Part shown: positions 8,029 to 16,633 of the stretch, one piece after another | How positions within the stretch are numbered: the first letter of the stretch is position 1 | Layout: every line of letters starts with the position of its first letter | Assembly (NCBI RefSeq): GCF_003311635.1 | Contig: NZ_QEXL01000006.1 | Location: 120,871 to 176,161, forward strand | Source: Novacetimonas cocois | GTDB taxonomy: Bacteria; Pseudomonadota; Alphaproteobacteria; Acetobacterales; Acetobacteraceae | Direction: 5' to 3' | DNA: 55,291 nt | The notes under the pieces: generated by a model | Databases searched by the model: none | Told to the model about the DNA's origin: nothing | The model's input: the letters and a program-made list of their open reading frames with translations, nothing else | Made by a program: the position numbers and the translations under genes

Positions 8029-9195
8029 TCAGCTTTGCGTGCGGTAGGGCGTCATGGCGTTCATCACGTCCATTTCGCCCATGATGGCGGCGCGTTCATG
8101 TTCAAGGAATTCGGCCACGGCATTCCGCAGGCCCGGATGTTCGATCCAGTGCGTGGAATAGGTCAGGCAGGGACGATAGCCACGCTGCAGCTTGTGTTCC
8201 CCCTGCGCCCCGGCCTCCACGCGGCGCAGGCCGTGGGCGATGGCGAATTCCATCGCCTGATAATAGCACAGCTCGAAATGCAGGAAGGGCCAGTCCCCCC
8301 GGTCGCAGCCCCAGTTGCGGCCATACAGCGTATCGCGGCCCATGAGGTTCAGCGCGCCCGCCACCGGCGTTGCGTCGCGTCGCGCGATCATCAGCACGAC
8401 CCGATCGCCCAGACGCTGCGACAGAAGGGAGAAGAACGGGCGCCGCAGATAGGCGCTTCCCCACTTGCGATCGACGGTGGAGAGGTAGAAGCGGTAGAAA
8501 TGGTCCCACAGTTCTTCGGTGATGTCGGGACCGCGCACGGCCTCGAACGTCAGGCCGCAACCATGGGCGTCGCGGCGTTCGCGTTTGAGCGTCTTGCGCT
8601 TGCGCGAGGCAAGGGTCGCCAGGAAATCGTCGAAACTGCCGTAGCCGGGATTGTCCCAGTGATACTGCACCCCCAGCCGCTGCAGCCAGCCTTCGCCGCC
8701 CATCAGTTCATATTCCCCACGTTCGCAGAACGTCACGTGGGTGGAGGACAGGCCCAGTTCCCCGCATGCCTGCCGCAGTGCACCCGCCAGCATGCGGGCA
8801 TTGGTCCTGGCTTCCTCCTCCCCCATGTCCCTGCGAACCAGCAGGCGCGGCCCGGTTACGGGGGAAAAGGGGACGGCGACCTGCAGCTTGGGATAATATT
8901 CCCCGCCCGCCTGTTCAAAGGCGCGCGCCCATTGCTGGTCAAAGACATATTCGCCAAAGGAGTGCGATTTCGCGTACATCGGGGCAACCGCCAGCAGTGA
9001 CCCGTCCGCCGCATGCACGGCGGCGTGCTGCGGCAGCCAGCCCGTGCGCGCCTCGGCCGAGCCGCTGTCTTCCAGCGCGGACAGGAAGGCATGGCTGACG
9101 AACGGATTGTCGTCGCCCGCGCACAGGTCCCACTGCGCCGCCGGGATGTCCGCGATACGGCGATGGAGGCTCAGGCTCGGGGCGGAGGAAGACAT
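8029..9195 (-). CDS. GNAT-like acyltransferase, DUF482/FemAB-related
   Basis: The product (about 388 residues) belongs to the DUF482 group of GNAT/FemAB-like proteins: the N-terminal motif DDNPFVSHAFLSALEDSGS and the C-terminal block YYQAMEFAIAHGLRRVEAGA followed by GEHKLQRGY are characteristic. Such proteins are annotated as N-acyl or aminoacyl transferases, sometimes linked to peptidoglycan, but their substrate is not established. The start is placed at 9195, after GGGAA; an ATG five codons upstream (9210) is possible. A repeat element abuts its stop codon. Confidence 0.85.
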   Translation of the reverse strand: MSSSAPSLSLHRRIADIPAAQWDLCAGDDNPFVSHAFLSALEDSGSAEARTGWLPQHAAVHAADGSLLAVAPMYAKSHSFGEYVFDQQWARAFEQAGGEYYPKLQVAVPFSPVTGPRLLVRRDMGEEEARTNARMLAGALRQACGELGLSSTHVTFCERGEYELMGGEGWLQRLGVQYHWDNPGYGSFDDFLATLASRKRKTLKRERRDAHGCGLTFEAVRGPDITEELWDHFYRFYLSTVDRKWGSAYLRRPFFSLLSQRLGDRVVLMIARRDATPVAGALNLMGRDTLYGRNWGCDRGDWPFLHFELCYYQAMEFAIAHGLRRVEAGAQGEHKLQRGYRPCLTYSTHWIEHPGLRNAVAEFLEHERAAIMGEMDVMNAMTPYRTQS

Positions 9196-9282
9196 CGCAT
9201 TTTCCCGCATGTCTGTGCCGCGGCGCCCGATCTGTCCGGATAGGTAGTATCCGGCATCTCTTCCGGGCGCCGCGGGCGTGGA

Positions 9283-9750
9283 TCAGGCGATTTCGAACAG
9301 GCCCTCGACCTCGACCGCCGAATCCAGCGGCAGGGACGGCACGCCCACGGTGGAGCGCGCATGGCGTCCCGCATCGCCGAACACCGCGACGGCAAGGTCG
9401 GATGCACCGTTCATGACGTTCGCATGCTGCGTGAAATCGGGCGTGCAGGCGATGAATCCGCCCAGGCGCACCACGCGCCGCACGCGCGAGAGGTCGCCAA
9501 TCGCCGCCTTTACCTGCGCGATCACGTTGACCATGCTGTAGCGCGCGGCCTCGACCGCGACCTCGACCGCGACGCTGTCGCCCAGCTTTCCGCTGGCATA
9601 CAGCCGTCCGTCCACCAGCGGCAGCTGCCCCGAGACGATCAGGGAGGAGCCGCTGATGACGGCGGCGACGTAATTGGCGACGGGGGCCGCCGGCGTCGGC
9701 AGGACAATGCCCAGCTGCCGGAGGCGTTCTTCGGGGGTATGTGCGGACAT
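9283..9750 (-). CDS. RidA/YjgF family protein (first of two)
   Basis: This 155-residue protein is of the longer RidA type: PEERLRQLGIVLPTPAAPVA, then SGQLPLVDGRL, VVRLGGFIACTPDFTQHANV and the C-terminal ARSTVGVPSLPLDSAVEVE. The conserved Arg of the ARSTVGV block is present; in true RidA proteins it binds imine or enamine intermediates that are then deaminated. It could be a genuine deaminase or a related subfamily member. It sits between the GNAT gene and the ribonucleotide-reductase-like gene on the same strand. Confidence 0.92.
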   Translation of the reverse strand: MSAHTPEERLRQLGIVLPTPAAPVANYVAAVISGSSLIVSGQLPLVDGRLYASGKLGDSVAVEVAVEAARYSMVNVIAQVKAAIGDLSRVRRVVRLGGFIACTPDFTQHANVMNGASDLAVAVFGDAGRHARSTVGVPSLPLDSAVEVEGLFEIA

Positions 9751-9804
9751 CGGCTTTCTCCGTGGGTTTTCGTGGCGCGAATGTTCAGGGCGCGCGAACG
9801 CCCC

Positions 9805-11394
9805 TTATACAACCAGCCGCAGCCTGCCGCGGCGCGGTGGCGGGGTTTCGTCATTGTCATCGCCCGAATGCGCCCGCGCCGGCAGGTCCAGCGGCAGCAT
9901 CGGCGATGGCGCCGGGGTCAGGTCGTCCTCATGCGGGGCATCAGGCAGCCTGCGCCCCAGATAGGCATCGGACAATGCCCGGAACGCGTAATCCAGCATG
10001 GATGTCGCATAGGATGCAACCGCGTCGCCTTCCACCGTTCCGGCCGGTCCGAAATGGCTGTAGGCAAAGGCATCCACATAGATTTCCAGCGGTGCGCCAT
10101 ATTGCAGCCCGATGCTGACGGCCTGTCCCAGACTGTCCATCAGGCCGCGCGTCATCGGGCTTTCGCGCGTGGGCGTAATGGAAATCTCGCCCAGCGTCCC
10201 GTCCTCATACTCGCCGGTGCGCAGGTACAGCCGGTGGCCACCGACGCTGGCCTTCTGCGTGAAGCCACCGTGGCGGGGGGGCAGGGGGCGACGGACGCCG
10301 CGTTCCAGCGCCGCGCGGGTCTGCAACGTATCGCGCACGGAATCGGGGCGCGGCGGCATGCGGTCGATGAACCCCGCCAGCGCGCGGTACATCGCCTGGT
10401 GGGAGGCGGCATCGGGCAGGGGCAGCACGGTTTCGCCCGCCAGCATGGCGGCAAAGGCGGCCTCCAGCGTCAGGCCACGGCAGGCAAGACGCGCCAGCGT
10501 GCTGGTCGCCAGCCGCCCGTCGGGCCGCAGGGGGGAAAAGGCCGGCGCAAGGCCACACGCCTCCACCCCCAGCAGGGCGTCGATCGGCCCGGGCGCGGAA
10601 AAGCCGGTTTCGACGCGCGACATGGGGTGTTCGGTTTCCACCGCCGCATCCTGCCAGACGGCGCGCGCGATCTGGTTGACGCCGGGCACGACACTGCGCA
10701 CGGGGGGCAGGGGCAGCGCATCCGCGCCTTCGCCCGCGTGGGCGACCAGCGTCGCCAGCGCGACAAGGCTGCATGCCGCGTCGCGCGCGCCCTCGCTGTC
10801 ATAATCCAGCCCCAGCCCCGCGAGGCAGGCGTCAAGGTTGGTCAGCAGGATTTCCCCCGCGACCATCGCATGCCCCGATGCCACGTCATCGGTCGCCGGG
10901 ACGTTCGTTGCGGACAGCGCGCCATCACCCAGCGGCAGTTCCCCGTTGCGCTGGCCCGCCTTCTGCCGGGCGATGGTGCGCAGGACGCGCGCGATCAGGC
11001 GCAGGGCCGCGACGAAATCGTCGGCGCGGAATCCGATGTCGGGATGCACGAATGCCGCCAGGTTGACGACAAACCCCGCCCGCCGGTCGAAATGCCCGTG
11101 CCACAGGGCCTCGCTCGGGGCGGCCTGCCGCAGCAGGAGCAGGCATGAAAGGGAGCGCGCGACCGGTTCGATGACCGGGCGCGCGATATCGCCCGCGCAC
11201 AGGTCGTCGATCCACCGCGCCGCCTCCTGCGCGAGGTCGACGGGACGGTGGCCCGGCGTCAGGCGCGCAAGCGCCTCGGCCGCCGTATCGTCCCAGTCGG
11301 CGGGAAGGGTAACGGTGCGTGGTGCATCGTCGGGGTCCGCGGCGGCCTGCACGGTGCGCATGCGAACGCCGTTCCAGTGGCTTCGTGCTGTCAT
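9805..11394 (-). CDS. TSCPD-domain protein resembling the C-terminus of B12-dependent ribonucleotide reductase
   Basis: The 529-residue protein has a C-terminal block (about residues 376-483: GGHRLYLRTGEYEDGTLGEI, then SIGLQYGAPLEIYVDAF, FGPAGTVEGD and MLDYAFRALSDAYLGRR) that closely matches the C-terminal TSCPD region of adenosylcobalamin-dependent class II ribonucleotide reductase (NrdJ). The N-terminal 360 residues (MTARSHWNGVRMRTVQ...) do not show the catalytic barrel with its active-site cysteines. It therefore looks like a family derived from NrdJ that cannot catalyse reduction alone. A nucleotide- or subunit-binding role is inference. It is divergent from the NDUFA12 gene. Confidence 0.8.
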   Translation of the reverse strand: MTARSHWNGVRMRTVQAAADPDDAPRTVTLPADWDDTAAEALARLTPGHRPVDLAQEAARWIDDLCAGDIARPVIEPVARSLSCLLLLRQAAPSEALWHGHFDRRAGFVVNLAAFVHPDIGFRADDFVAALRLIARVLRTIARQKAGQRNGELPLGDGALSATNVPATDDVASGHAMVAGEILLTNLDACLAGLGLDYDSEGARDAACSLVALATLVAHAGEGADALPLPPVRSVVPGVNQIARAVWQDAAVETEHPMSRVETGFSAPGPIDALLGVEACGLAPAFSPLRPDGRLATSTLARLACRGLTLEAAFAAMLAGETVLPLPDAASHQAMYRALAGFIDRMPPRPDSVRDTLQTRAALERGVRRPLPPRHGGFTQKASVGGHRLYLRTGEYEDGTLGEISITPTRESPMTRGLMDSLGQAVSIGLQYGAPLEIYVDAFAYSHFGPAGTVEGDAVASYATSMLDYAFRALSDAYLGRRLPDAPHEDDLTPAPSPMLPLDLPARAHSGDDNDETPPPRRGRLRLVV

Positions 11395-11609
11395 GGGGGC
11401 ATTTTATCCCCCCGCGACGTGCCGCCGGAACCCGTCCGGGCGGGAGTCGGCGCTATACATTCCACTGTATATCGTGGATATGGGGGATAACTTTGCGTGA
11501 AGTGGAAGCGCGATGCGTGCGGGGTGTGACGCCATGCGCGTGACGCGGGCGTTCCTGATCCCGCAGATGTGACGCCGCGTTCGGCGAAAATGCCACTAGG
11601 CTATGGGGC

Positions 11610-11978
11610 ATGGCAAATCTCGGCACCCGTATATACACCCGATTCAAGGGCCGGCTGGTTGGCAAGGATGCCGATGGCCGGTGCTATTATGAGGCCCGCA
11701 CGGCCAACCGGACCGGTGGAGGTCTGAAGCGGCACGAACGCTGGGTCATCTATCACAAGGGGGAGGACGCGTCCGCCGTTCCGCCGGAATGGTGGGGCTG
11801 GCTGCATCACATTGATGACGCCCCCCTGCCCGAAAGCGCGCGCAAGTCGTGGCAGATCCCCTACCAGCCCAACCAGACCGGCACGCCGGAGGCCTATCGC
11901 CCCCCCGGCAGCGATTATCGCGGCGGCCAGCGGGCTTCAACCACCAGCGATTATGAGGCATGGTTCCCCGAAGGGTGA
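11610..11978 (+). CDS. NDUFA12-like complex I accessory subunit
   Basis: This 122-residue protein matches the NDUFA12/B17.2 family, a supernumerary subunit of respiratory complex I retained in many Alphaproteobacteria. Typical segments are YEARTANRTGGGLKRHERWV, PPEWWGWLHHIDDAPLPES and the Pro/Tyr-rich end PYQPNQTGTPEAYRPPGSDY. It heads a plus-strand cluster with mlaD and a DUF2155 gene, an arrangement commonly conserved in this class. No complex I core genes are in the window. Confidence 0.95.
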   Translation: MANLGTRIYTRFKGRLVGKDADGRCYYEARTANRTGGGLKRHERWVIYHKGEDASAVPPEWWGWLHHIDDAPLPESARKSWQIPYQPNQTGTPEAYRPPGSDYRGGQRASTTSDYEAWFPEG

Positions 11979-12036
11979 AACGTTCGGCATAACCTGTTAT
12001 GGGTGGTGCCGATCGATTTTGGGAAAGCATCGCGTT

Positions 12037-12630
12037 ATGGTGGCTGCGGTTTCAGCACGTCCGGAACGGAAACCGGCGGATCTTGTGGCGGGGTTTGCAA
12101 TCCTCGCATTGCTGGGGGGCTTTCTGGCCTACGCCGTGATCGACAAGGGCCGCCCTGCCGAAAGCGGATATCGCCTGAATGCGACGTTCGGGCATATCGA
12201 TGGCCTGTCCATCGGGTCGGATGTGCGGCTTGCCGGCATCACCGTGGGGCAGGTGGTCGATGAACATGTCGATCCGCGGACATTTTCCGCCGGCGTGACC
12301 TTTACGGTGCGGCCGGACATCAAGCTGCCTGACGATACGGCGGCGATCATCACCAGCGACAGCCTGCTGGGCGGCAAGTATATCGCGCTCTCCCCCGGCG
12401 GGGATGACAAGATGCTGCGCCCGGGGGCCACGATCGGCGAAACGCAGGGCTCCATCAGTCTGGAACAGCTGCTCAGCAAGTTCATATTCTCGGTCACCGA
12501 TACGCTGACGCAGGCCAATCAGGCGCGCGCCCATGCGCAGCAGCAGGCCCCCGCCGGCAGCAACGCGCCCGCCAATCCCGCGTCGCCGGATGGCGCGTCC
12601 GCCGCCCCCGCCGCGCATGAGGGACCGTAA
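12037..12630 (+). CDS. mlaD: MlaD-type MCE lipid-transport protein
   Basis: The 197-residue product has a short cytoplasmic N-terminus, one membrane helix (about residues 15-33, LVAGFAILALLGGFLAYAVI) and an MCE domain (about 44-125, including FGHIDGLSIGSDVRLAGITV and DSLLGGKYIALSPGG). MlaD is the periplasmic substrate-binding part of the Mla ABC system that keeps outer-membrane lipid asymmetry. The C-terminal tail is Ala/Pro-rich. The ATPase and permease genes are not nearby. The start codon ATG at 12037 has only a weak GGGAAAG upstream. Confidence 0.93.
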   Translation: MVAAVSARPERKPADLVAGFAILALLGGFLAYAVIDKGRPAESGYRLNATFGHIDGLSIGSDVRLAGITVGQVVDEHVDPRTFSAGVTFTVRPDIKLPDDTAAIITSDSLLGGKYIALSPGGDDKMLRPGATIGETQGSISLEQLLSKFIFSVTDTLTQANQARAHAQQQAPAGSNAPANPASPDGASAAPAAHEGP

Positions 12631-12632
12631 GC

Positions 12633-12893
12633 ATGGCCCAGGGTAACGGTGGTCAGGGTAACGGCGGTCCGGGTGACAGTGATGATGATGCGGTGCCCGT
12701 GATCTGGCCCCAGCCGGATGGGGAACCCGTGTCATGTCGGGAGAAGCTGGTGGTCCTGCGGGAAAATTATGTCGAGTTGCATGATGTCATGCGCGATGCG
12801 TTCGAGGATGCGATCCTGATGGGTGTGGATGAGGCGCAGATGCGGCGTATCCTGATTGAACTGGTCGGCAGGATGCGGAGTCCCCACGCATGA
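12633..12893 (+). CDS. small acidic hypothetical protein
   Basis: An 86-residue protein with a Gly/Asn/Asp-rich N-terminus and a helical C-terminal half (REKLVVLRENYVELHDVMRD, then EDAILMGVDEAQMRRILIEL). It starts two bases after mlaD and overlaps the DUF2155 gene by four bases (ATGA), so it is translationally coupled to both. No known domain is recognised; the tight spacing and codon use support a real gene. Confidence 0.75.
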   Translation: MAQGNGGQGNGGPGDSDDDAVPVIWPQPDGEPVSCREKLVVLRENYVELHDVMRDAFEDAILMGVDEAQMRRILIELVGRMRSPHA

Positions 12894-13552
12894 TGCGGCG
12901 GATGCGTGCCGTCGCCTGTGTGCTGTCCCTGATGGGCGGGATGGCCGTGGTTCCGTTTCCCGCGCTGGCCGATACGCAGTGGCTGGCACCGCCCCCGATG
13001 TATCCGCCCGATACATGGAAGGGACGTTCTGTCGCGGTGGTGCGCATCCTCGACAAGCTCGATGCGCATGTACAGGTGATCAATATCCCCGCCGGGCAGG
13101 ATGCGACTTACAAAAGCCTGACACTGCATGCCCGTGCCTGTCTGGAACGTCCCCCCACCCTTGCGGCGGATACGGCGGCGTCACTGACGGTGCATGACGC
13201 GCATGAGGGCATGGTGGCATTCGATGGATGGATGCTGACGCAGGAACCCGCCATCGGCGTGTTCCAGAACCCGCTTTACGACGTGCAGGTGGTCGGATGT
13301 GGCGGCGACGATGTCGCGCCCGTGCCACCGCCGCTTGCCGTGGTGCAGCAGCAGGCCGCATCGCCCGACGCCCCCGTTCCCGCCACGCCGGGGCAGCCGG
13401 CGCAGGCCGCGTCGCCATCGTCACCGGATGCGCCACTGCCGCCCGTGCCCCTTTCGCCCCCACCGGCCCATCCGGCCGCGCCGCCGCCCATACCCCCCGC
13501 GTCCCCGCCCGAGGATAATAATTCCGGGGCTGCCCCACTCTTGCTGCATTGA
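12890..13552 (+). CDS. DUF2155 periplasmic protein with Pro/Ala-rich tail
   Basis: The 220-residue protein carries a signal peptide ending near FPALA (about residue 27), followed by the DUF2155 domain: AVVRILDKLDAHVQVINIPA, SLTLHARACLERPP and EPAIGVFQNPLYDVQVVGC. The fixed pair of cysteines is visible. DUF2155 proteins are short periplasmic proteins of Alphaproteobacteria with no assigned function, usually next to NDUFA12 or mlaD as here. The last 80 residues are low-complexity Pro/Ala/Ser. Confidence 0.92.
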   Translation: MMRRMRAVACVLSLMGGMAVVPFPALADTQWLAPPPMYPPDTWKGRSVAVVRILDKLDAHVQVINIPAGQDATYKSLTLHARACLERPPTLAADTAASLTVHDAHEGMVAFDGWMLTQEPAIGVFQNPLYDVQVVGCGGDDVAPVPPPLAVVQQQAASPDAPVPATPGQPAQAASPSSPDAPLPPVPLSPPPAHPAAPPPIPPASPPEDNNSGAAPLLLH

Positions 13553-13658
13553 TATGTGAGCATGGTCCGACACGATATGAACGGGTGAGATGGCTCCTGC
13601 TGTCGCGCGTTCATGTCTTTTTTTCCGTCCGTTCGGTTTCCCGGAGGTCTGAACCATT

Positions 13659-14411
13659 ATGAGCCTGATGTCTTTCCTGCCCAGAAGCGGCGATCTGCCC
13701 CCTCCTGACAGGACGGCTTTCCTGCTGGATTTCGACGGTACGCTGGTGGAAATCGCGCCGACCCCCGAATCGGTCAAGGTGCAGGCAGGGCTGCTGGCGA
13801 CGTTGCGGCGGCTGCGCAGGAAATGCGGAAACGCGGTGGCGGTCATTTCAGGACGTCCCATTGACCAGATCGACTTTTTCCTTGGCGACGTGCCCTATGC
13901 CGTGGCGGGGGAGCATGGGATTGCCATCCGTCGCAGTCCGGGCGCGCCGATCCAGCGCGCCAACCTGCCCGCCGTGCCGGCCGCGTGGCTGAAGCAGGCG
14001 GACGAGCTTGCGGCGAAATATCCCGGCGTGCGGATCGAACGGAAGAAGGCGGCGGTCGTTCTGCATTTCCGTGGCGCGCCCGACGCCGGTCCGGCCCTGC
14101 GCCACGCGGCGGAGGCATGGGTCGCGACGGATCCGCGCTTTCACATCCAGGAAGCCAAGATGGCGTGGGAAATCCGCCCTGCGGGCATCGACAAGGGGCA
14201 TGCGGTGCGCGACCTGATGGCGGCGGCGCCATTCGTGGGGCGTTACCCGGTTTTCATCGGTGACGACGTGACGGACGAGGACGGGATCCGCGCGGCGGTC
14301 GCGCTGGGCGGGATGGGTTTTCGCATCCCGCGCGATTTCCCTGATCCCGCCGCGGTGCGGGCATGGCTTGCGGCCCTGTCGGGCGGGGGGAACGACGTAT
14401 GGGGCGTCTGA
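13659..14411 (+). CDS. otsB: trehalose-6-phosphate phosphatase
   Basis: A 250-residue HAD-superfamily phosphatase that removes phosphate from trehalose 6-phosphate. The nucleophile motif LLDFDGTLVE lies near residues 22-31, the second motif is VISGRP, and the metal-binding motif GDDVTDEDG is near the C-terminus. It ends 13 bases inside otsA, so the two steps of the OtsAB route are coupled, with the phosphatase gene first. Trehalose protects against osmotic and ethanol/acid stress. Confidence 0.96.
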   Translation: MSLMSFLPRSGDLPPPDRTAFLLDFDGTLVEIAPTPESVKVQAGLLATLRRLRRKCGNAVAVISGRPIDQIDFFLGDVPYAVAGEHGIAIRRSPGAPIQRANLPAVPAAWLKQADELAAKYPGVRIERKKAAVVLHFRGAPDAGPALRHAAEAWVATDPRFHIQEAKMAWEIRPAGIDKGHAVRDLMAAAPFVGRYPVFIGDDVTDEDGIRAAVALGGMGFRIPRDFPDPAAVRAWLAALSGGGNDVWGV

Positions 14412-15751
14412 TTATCGTATCAAACCGCGTTCCCGCGCCAAGGGAGCGTAACCAGCCCGCCGGTGGCCTGGCGGTGGGGCTGAAGGATGCCCTGCGTCAG
14501 GGCGATGCGCTGTGGTTCGGGTGGTCGGGCCGTCAGGTGCCGGAAATGTCGGGTGATCCGACGCCCGCGATCGACCGGGTGGGCAATGTCACCTATGCCA
14601 CCATTGACCTGACCACGGCGCAGCATACCGGGTTTTACCAGAATTTCTCCAACGGCATCCTGTGGCCGCTTTTCCATTACCGTGTCGGGTTGATGAACTA
14701 TTCCCGGCTGGACTGGGAAATGTACCTCAGTGTCAATGCCATGTTCGCCCGCACGCTGCGTCCGCTGCTACGACCCGACGATACGATCTGGATCCATGAC
14801 TATCACCTGTTCCCGCTGGGACAGGCGCTGCGTGACCTTGGGGTGAAGTGCCGGATCGGCTTTTTCCTGCATATCCCCTTTCCACCGTGGAGCCTCGTGC
14901 GGGCGCTGCCGGGGGCGGAGCTGCTGCTTGAGGACATGCAGGCCTATGATCTGGTGGGCGTGCAGACGCCCGAGGACGCGGAAAACCTCAACCATGCGCT
15001 GCGCATGAACAACATGGCCGAACGGGCGCAGGCGTTCCCGATCGGCATCGACCCGGTGGAATTCCGCACGCAGGCCGAAGCCAGCATGAAGGGGACGGAG
15101 GTCAGCCGCCTGCGCGACAGCCTGCGTGGCGCAGCGCTGGTGCTGGGTGTGGACAGGCTGGACTATTCCAAGGGCCTGCCGGAACGTTTCAAGGGGTATG
15201 AGGCGCTGCTGACGCGTTATCCCGAACATCGCGGCAAGGTCACCTTCCTTCAGGTCGCGCCGATTTCACGCGGCAATGTCGAGGAATACCGTCAGCTGCG
15301 CTGTCAGCTGGACGAACTGACGGGGCGGATCAACGGCGCCTATTCCGAATTCGACTGGACGCCGATCCGCTATATCACCCGGCCGATTTCGCGCGATGTC
15401 CTTGCCGGTTTCTATCGCATGGCGGACGTGGCGCTGATTACGCCGCTGCGCGATGGCATGAACCTTGTGGCGAAGGAATATATCGCGGCGCAGGATCCGG
15501 CCGATCCCGGCGTGCTGATCCTGTCGCACTTCGCCGGTGCTGCCCCCGAGCTGGATGAGGCGGTGCTGGTAAATCCCTATGATACCGATGAAATCGCCGA
15601 TGCCCTGCATCAGGCGCTGACGATGCAGCGTCCGGAACGTCAGACCCGCTGGACCGCGCTGGAAAAGGAAGTCTGCCGCACGACGGCCGTCAGCTGGGCC
15701 AATGATTTCCTGCGGGCGCTTGACGGGGCACCTGTTTCCGTCTCTTCGTAA
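14399..15751 (+). CDS. otsA: trehalose-6-phosphate synthase
   Basis: A 450-residue GT20 glycosyltransferase that joins UDP-glucose and glucose 6-phosphate. Family landmarks are the start MGRLIIVSNRVPAP, GGLAVGLKDAL, WIHDYHLFPLGQ, GVDRLDYSKGLPERFKGYE and the nucleotide-sugar site LRDGMNLVAKEYIAAQ. The start at 14399 follows a run of G (ggcggggggaa) and overlaps the end of otsB by 13 bases. dsbB starts four bases after its stop, so it may belong to the same transcript. Confidence 0.97.
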   Translation: MGRLIIVSNRVPAPRERNQPAGGLAVGLKDALRQGDALWFGWSGRQVPEMSGDPTPAIDRVGNVTYATIDLTTAQHTGFYQNFSNGILWPLFHYRVGLMNYSRLDWEMYLSVNAMFARTLRPLLRPDDTIWIHDYHLFPLGQALRDLGVKCRIGFFLHIPFPPWSLVRALPGAELLLEDMQAYDLVGVQTPEDAENLNHALRMNNMAERAQAFPIGIDPVEFRTQAEASMKGTEVSRLRDSLRGAALVLGVDRLDYSKGLPERFKGYEALLTRYPEHRGKVTFLQVAPISRGNVEEYRQLRCQLDELTGRINGAYSEFDWTPIRYITRPISRDVLAGFYRMADVALITPLRDGMNLVAKEYIAAQDPADPGVLILSHFAGAAPELDEAVLVNPYDTDEIADALHQALTMQRPERQTRWTALEKEVCRTTAVSWANDFLRALDGAPVSVSS

Positions 15752-15755
15752 GGGG

Positions 15756-16265
15756 ATGATGAGAGGTACAGGATTTGTCATGGCGCTGGCGGGTTCGCTT
15801 GCGCTGGCGCTGGCTTGGTGGACGGAACATGGGCTGGGGCATGTCCCCTGCGGGCTGTGCCTGTGGGAACGCTGGCCCTATCGCGTGCTGATCATGCTGG
15901 GTCTGGGCGCCATGGTCCTGCCGCGTGACGCCGCCCGTACCGCATTGTGGTGCTGCATGCCCGTATTGCTGGTTTCATGCGGGCTGTCGGTGCTGCATGT
16001 TGGGGTGGAGCAGGGATGGTGGCCCAGTCCCCTGCCGGAATGCATGGCCCCCACGTTCCATGGCGGCACTTTTGCCGAGCGGCTGGCGTCCATGCCTGTC
16101 CGCCCGGCAAAGCCATGTGATGCCCCGACGTACCTTATTGCGTGGCTGCCGGTGTCGATGACGGCGATGAGCGGCCTTTATGCCCTTGCCCTGCTGCCGC
16201 TGGTGCCCCGGGGCCTGAAGGTCAAGGGACGCTTCCGCGGCCGCGGCCGAAAAACAATCCAATGA
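15756..16265 (+). CDS. dsbB: DsbB-like disulfide bond formation protein
   Basis: A predicted inner-membrane protein of about 169 residues with four hydrophobic segments. The periplasmic CGLC pair (Cys32, Cys35) and a second pair (PECMAPTF and PCDAPT) fit the electron relay that reoxidises DsbA and passes electrons to quinone. A start at 15759 or 15780 is also possible. Its last 44 bases overlap the end of a DUF1328 gene on the other strand. Confidence 0.9.
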   Translation: MMRGTGFVMALAGSLALALAWWTEHGLGHVPCGLCLWERWPYRVLIMLGLGAMVLPRDAARTALWCCMPVLLVSCGLSVLHVGVEQGWWPSPLPECMAPTFHGGTFAERLASMPVRPAKPCDAPTYLIAWLPVSMTAMSGLYALALLPLVPRGLKVKGRFRGRGRKTIQ

Positions 16266-16398
16266 CGAACAGTATGATGAAGATGAAGAACAGGACCTTG
16301 CCAAAATAGGCGAAGGTCGATGAAATCCCGCCAAAGCCGAAGACCGCTGCGATCAGGGCCAGGACAAGGAAGGTGATGGTCCAGCGTAACAGGTCCAT
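16222..16398 (-). CDS. DUF1328 small membrane protein (58 residues)
   Basis: The minus strand from ATG 16398 encodes 58 residues, nearly all hydrophobic in two helices (MDLLRWTITFLVLALIAAVF, then ISSTFAYFGKVLFFIFIILF), ending with the basic GRGRG tail. This is the pattern of DUF1328 (YtjA-like) inner-membrane proteins, whose function is unknown. AGGAG lies seven bases before the start. The 3' end overlaps dsbB by 44 bases tail-to-tail. Confidence 0.88.
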   Translation of the reverse strand: MDLLRWTITFLVLALIAAVFGFGGISSTFAYFGKVLFFIFIILFVIGLFFGRGRGSVP

Positions 16399-16633
16399 GT
16401 CCGCACTCCTTCAGTTGGTGTTTTGCAATGGGGTGCCCGCGGGCGGTACGCCACCATCTACTGTCATGAATGTTTCAGGACAGGTGAAGTTCATCGCGAT
16501 GGTCATATCGTGAAGCGCCGTAATTTGTAGGTCGGGGCGCGCGCGATTACATCTGGTGTCGTGCCGGCCTGCCCATCCACGGGCACTGGCGGGCATCCGG
16601 CAGGAGATGGCGGAGCAGGGAGAGGCAGTTTTC

